From NCBI GenBank assembly GCA_035711465.1, contig DASTCC010000082.1, forward strand, positions 1-8,423: a stretch of 8,423 nt of DNA, written 5' to 3'. Within the stretch, counting starts at the first letter, position 1, and each line of letters begins with the position of its first letter. Source of the DNA: DASTCC01 sp035711465 (GTDB lineage: Bacteria; Acidobacteriota; Vicinamibacteria; Vicinamibacterales; SCN-69-37). This document shows positions 7,325 to 8,423 of this stretch, piece after piece. The translations under genes were made by a program, and so were the position numbers. The notes under the pieces are model-generated. The model ran no database searches. It worked only from the letters and a program-made list of their open reading frames with translations, and was not told where the DNA came from.

Positions 7325-8423
7325 ATGCGAAGCCCCCTGAGTCTGGTGTTGTGCGCGACGGTAGCGCTGGCGATTGGCGCCGCGCCGGTCGCGCTGCAGA
7401 ATCCACCGCCCGCCGGCTCGACGCCGCCGCAGGGTCAGCAGGGCCAGGGCGGCCGCCAGGGTGGCCGTGGCCGCGGCATCGCCATTCAGCCCGGTGAGGA
7501 ATGCCCGCCCGGCATGGTCGAGATTCGCGCCAACACCTGCCTGCCGCCCGAGTTCCCGCCGCCGTCGATCGTCGACTACCGGCCGCGCTCGACGCTCGTG
7601 ACCGCCGAGCATCTGGTGCCGAAGGCGAAGTATCCCGCCGTCGACATCCACGGCCACGGCGCCGGCATGTTGTCGTCGCCCGATGGCCTCGCCAATCTCG
7701 TGCGTCAGCTCGACGCGATCGGCGTCGGCGTCTTCATCAGCGCCGACACCATGCAGGGCGAGCGGCTGACGCGCGCGCTCGAGGTGGTCAACGCCAGTCC
7801 CTACAAGGATCGGATCCGGATTCTCGGCGGCGTGCCGCTGCAGAACGTCGGGCCTGGCTGGGCGGAGAAAGTGGTCGCGCAGCTCGAAGCGGACGTCAAG
7901 GCGGGCATTGTCGGCATCGGCGAAATCAGCAAGTCGTTCGGCTTGACGATCCGCAAGGCGGACGGCACCCGGCTGGCCGTGGACGATCCCGATCTCGATC
8001 CGGTGTGGGCGGCGTGCGCGCGGCTCAACATCCCGGTCTTCATTCACACCGCGGAGCCCCAGGAGTTCTTCCAGCAGCCGGACATGAAGAACGAGCGCTG
8101 GCTGGAGCTGGCGCTCTTCCGCGATCGCCGCAACTACGCACCCGATCAGGTCAAGTTCGAGCAGCTGATGACCGAGCGCGACAACCTCTTCCGCAAGCAT
8201 CCCAAGACGCGCTTCATCGCCGCGCACTTCGGCTGGCACGCCAACGACCTGGGCCGCGCCGCGAAGATGCTCGACCAGTTCCCGAACGTCACGACCGAAG
8301 TCGGCGCCATCCTCTACGACCTCGGCCGGCAGCCGCGCGCCGCCCGCGAGTTCTTCGTGAAGTACCAGGACCGCCTGCTGTTCGGCAAGGACGCGTACGC
8401 CGCCGAGGAGTTCCCGTACTACT
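7325..8423 (+). CDS. Exported amidohydrolase-2 family metal-dependent hydrolase, 3' end beyond window
   Basis: This is a TIM-barrel amidohydrolase of the amidohydrolase-2 (PF04909-like) group; 366 codons are visible and no stop is reached. Residues 1 to about 24 (MRSPLSLVLCATVALAIGAAPVALQ) form a signal peptide. A Gly/Gln/Arg-rich low-complexity linker follows (31-51) and then a Cys pair, C60 and C72. The catalytic barrel starts at about 104. The metal ligands expected of the family are visible: H109 and H111 in DIHGHGAG, E200 in GIGEISKSFG, H241 in VFIHTAEP, H301 in IAAHFGWH and D356 in LLFGKDAY. Relatives hydrolyse or decarboxylate small carboxylated or cyclic substrates; this substrate cannot be told. 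FGKD, rather than the more common FGTD/FGSD, marks a subgroup. The start has GGAG 8 nt upstream and opens a signal peptide, so it is well supported. Confidence 0.9.
   Translation, partial: MRSPLSLVLCATVALAIGAAPVALQNPPPAGSTPPQGQQGQGGRQGGRGRGIAIQPGEECPPGMVEIRANTCLPPEFPPPSIVDYRPRSTLVTAEHLVPKAKYPAVDIHGHGAGMLSSPDGLANLVRQLDAIGVGVFISADTMQGERLTRALEVVNASPYKDRIRILGGVPLQNVGPGWAEKVVAQLEADVKAGIVGIGEISKSFGLTIRKADGTRLAVDDPDLDPVWAACARLNIPVFIHTAEPQEFFQQPDMKNERWLELALFRDRRNYAPDQVKFEQLMTERDNLFRKHPKTRFIAAHFGWHANDLGRAAKMLDQFPNVTTEVGAILYDLGRQPRAAREFFVKYQDRLLFGKDAYAAEEFPYY

Noticed and set aside
6989..8239. 416-codon minus-strand frame opposite the amidohydrolase
   Set aside because: The plus-strand frame carries a signal peptide and all the metal ligands in order; the minus frame shows nothing recognisable.

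Overview
This is a GC-rich, gene-dense bacterial chromosome segment. It holds seven protein-coding genes, no RNA genes and no CRISPR array. Signal-peptide-bearing enzymes with a DinB fold, a hybrid histidine kinase, a secreted metal-dependent amidohydrolase and heptanucleotide intergenic arrays together suggest an environmental GC-rich lineage. Acidobacteriota (Vicinamibacteria-like) is my best guess. That is inference from style and content; there is no marker gene to settle it.

Layout. Positions 1-175 hold a small palindromic element: perfect 39-nt inverted arms, a T-rich 11-bp tandem repeat and nested inner stems. It is cut by the left window edge and stops within about 10 nt of the first gene. 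On the plus strand follow a YajQ-family nucleotide-binding protein (181-684) and, 9 nt later, a YhiN/HI0933/BaiN-type flavoprotein (694-1947). A stem-loop in the 45-nt convergent gap separates these from a minus-strand exported DinB-fold protein (1993-2499). Next comes a 266-nt non-coding stretch with two oppositely oriented heptanucleotide arrays; the second supplies the stop codon of the next gene. A minus-strand operon follows, read from right to left: a 7-TM hybrid sensor kinase (6238-3950) and a class V PLP aminotransferase (3953-2766), joined by a 4-nt ATGA overlap. Divergent from the kinase across only 58 nt is a TPR lipoprotein (6297-7211). After a 113-nt gap comes an exported amidohydrolase-2 family enzyme (7325 to the window end, incomplete). 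No gene-free stretch exceeds 300 bases.

How the genes relate. The yajQ-flavoprotein pair is probably co-transcribed. The kinase and aminotransferase are almost certainly translationally coupled, which is an uncommon pairing. The TPR lipoprotein and the amidohydrolase both carry export signals and may act in the envelope, but nothing shows that they share a pathway. I see no clear defence, phage or secondary-metabolite system. The least explained signals are the repeats: the palindromic element abutting yajQ and the paired heptad arrays.
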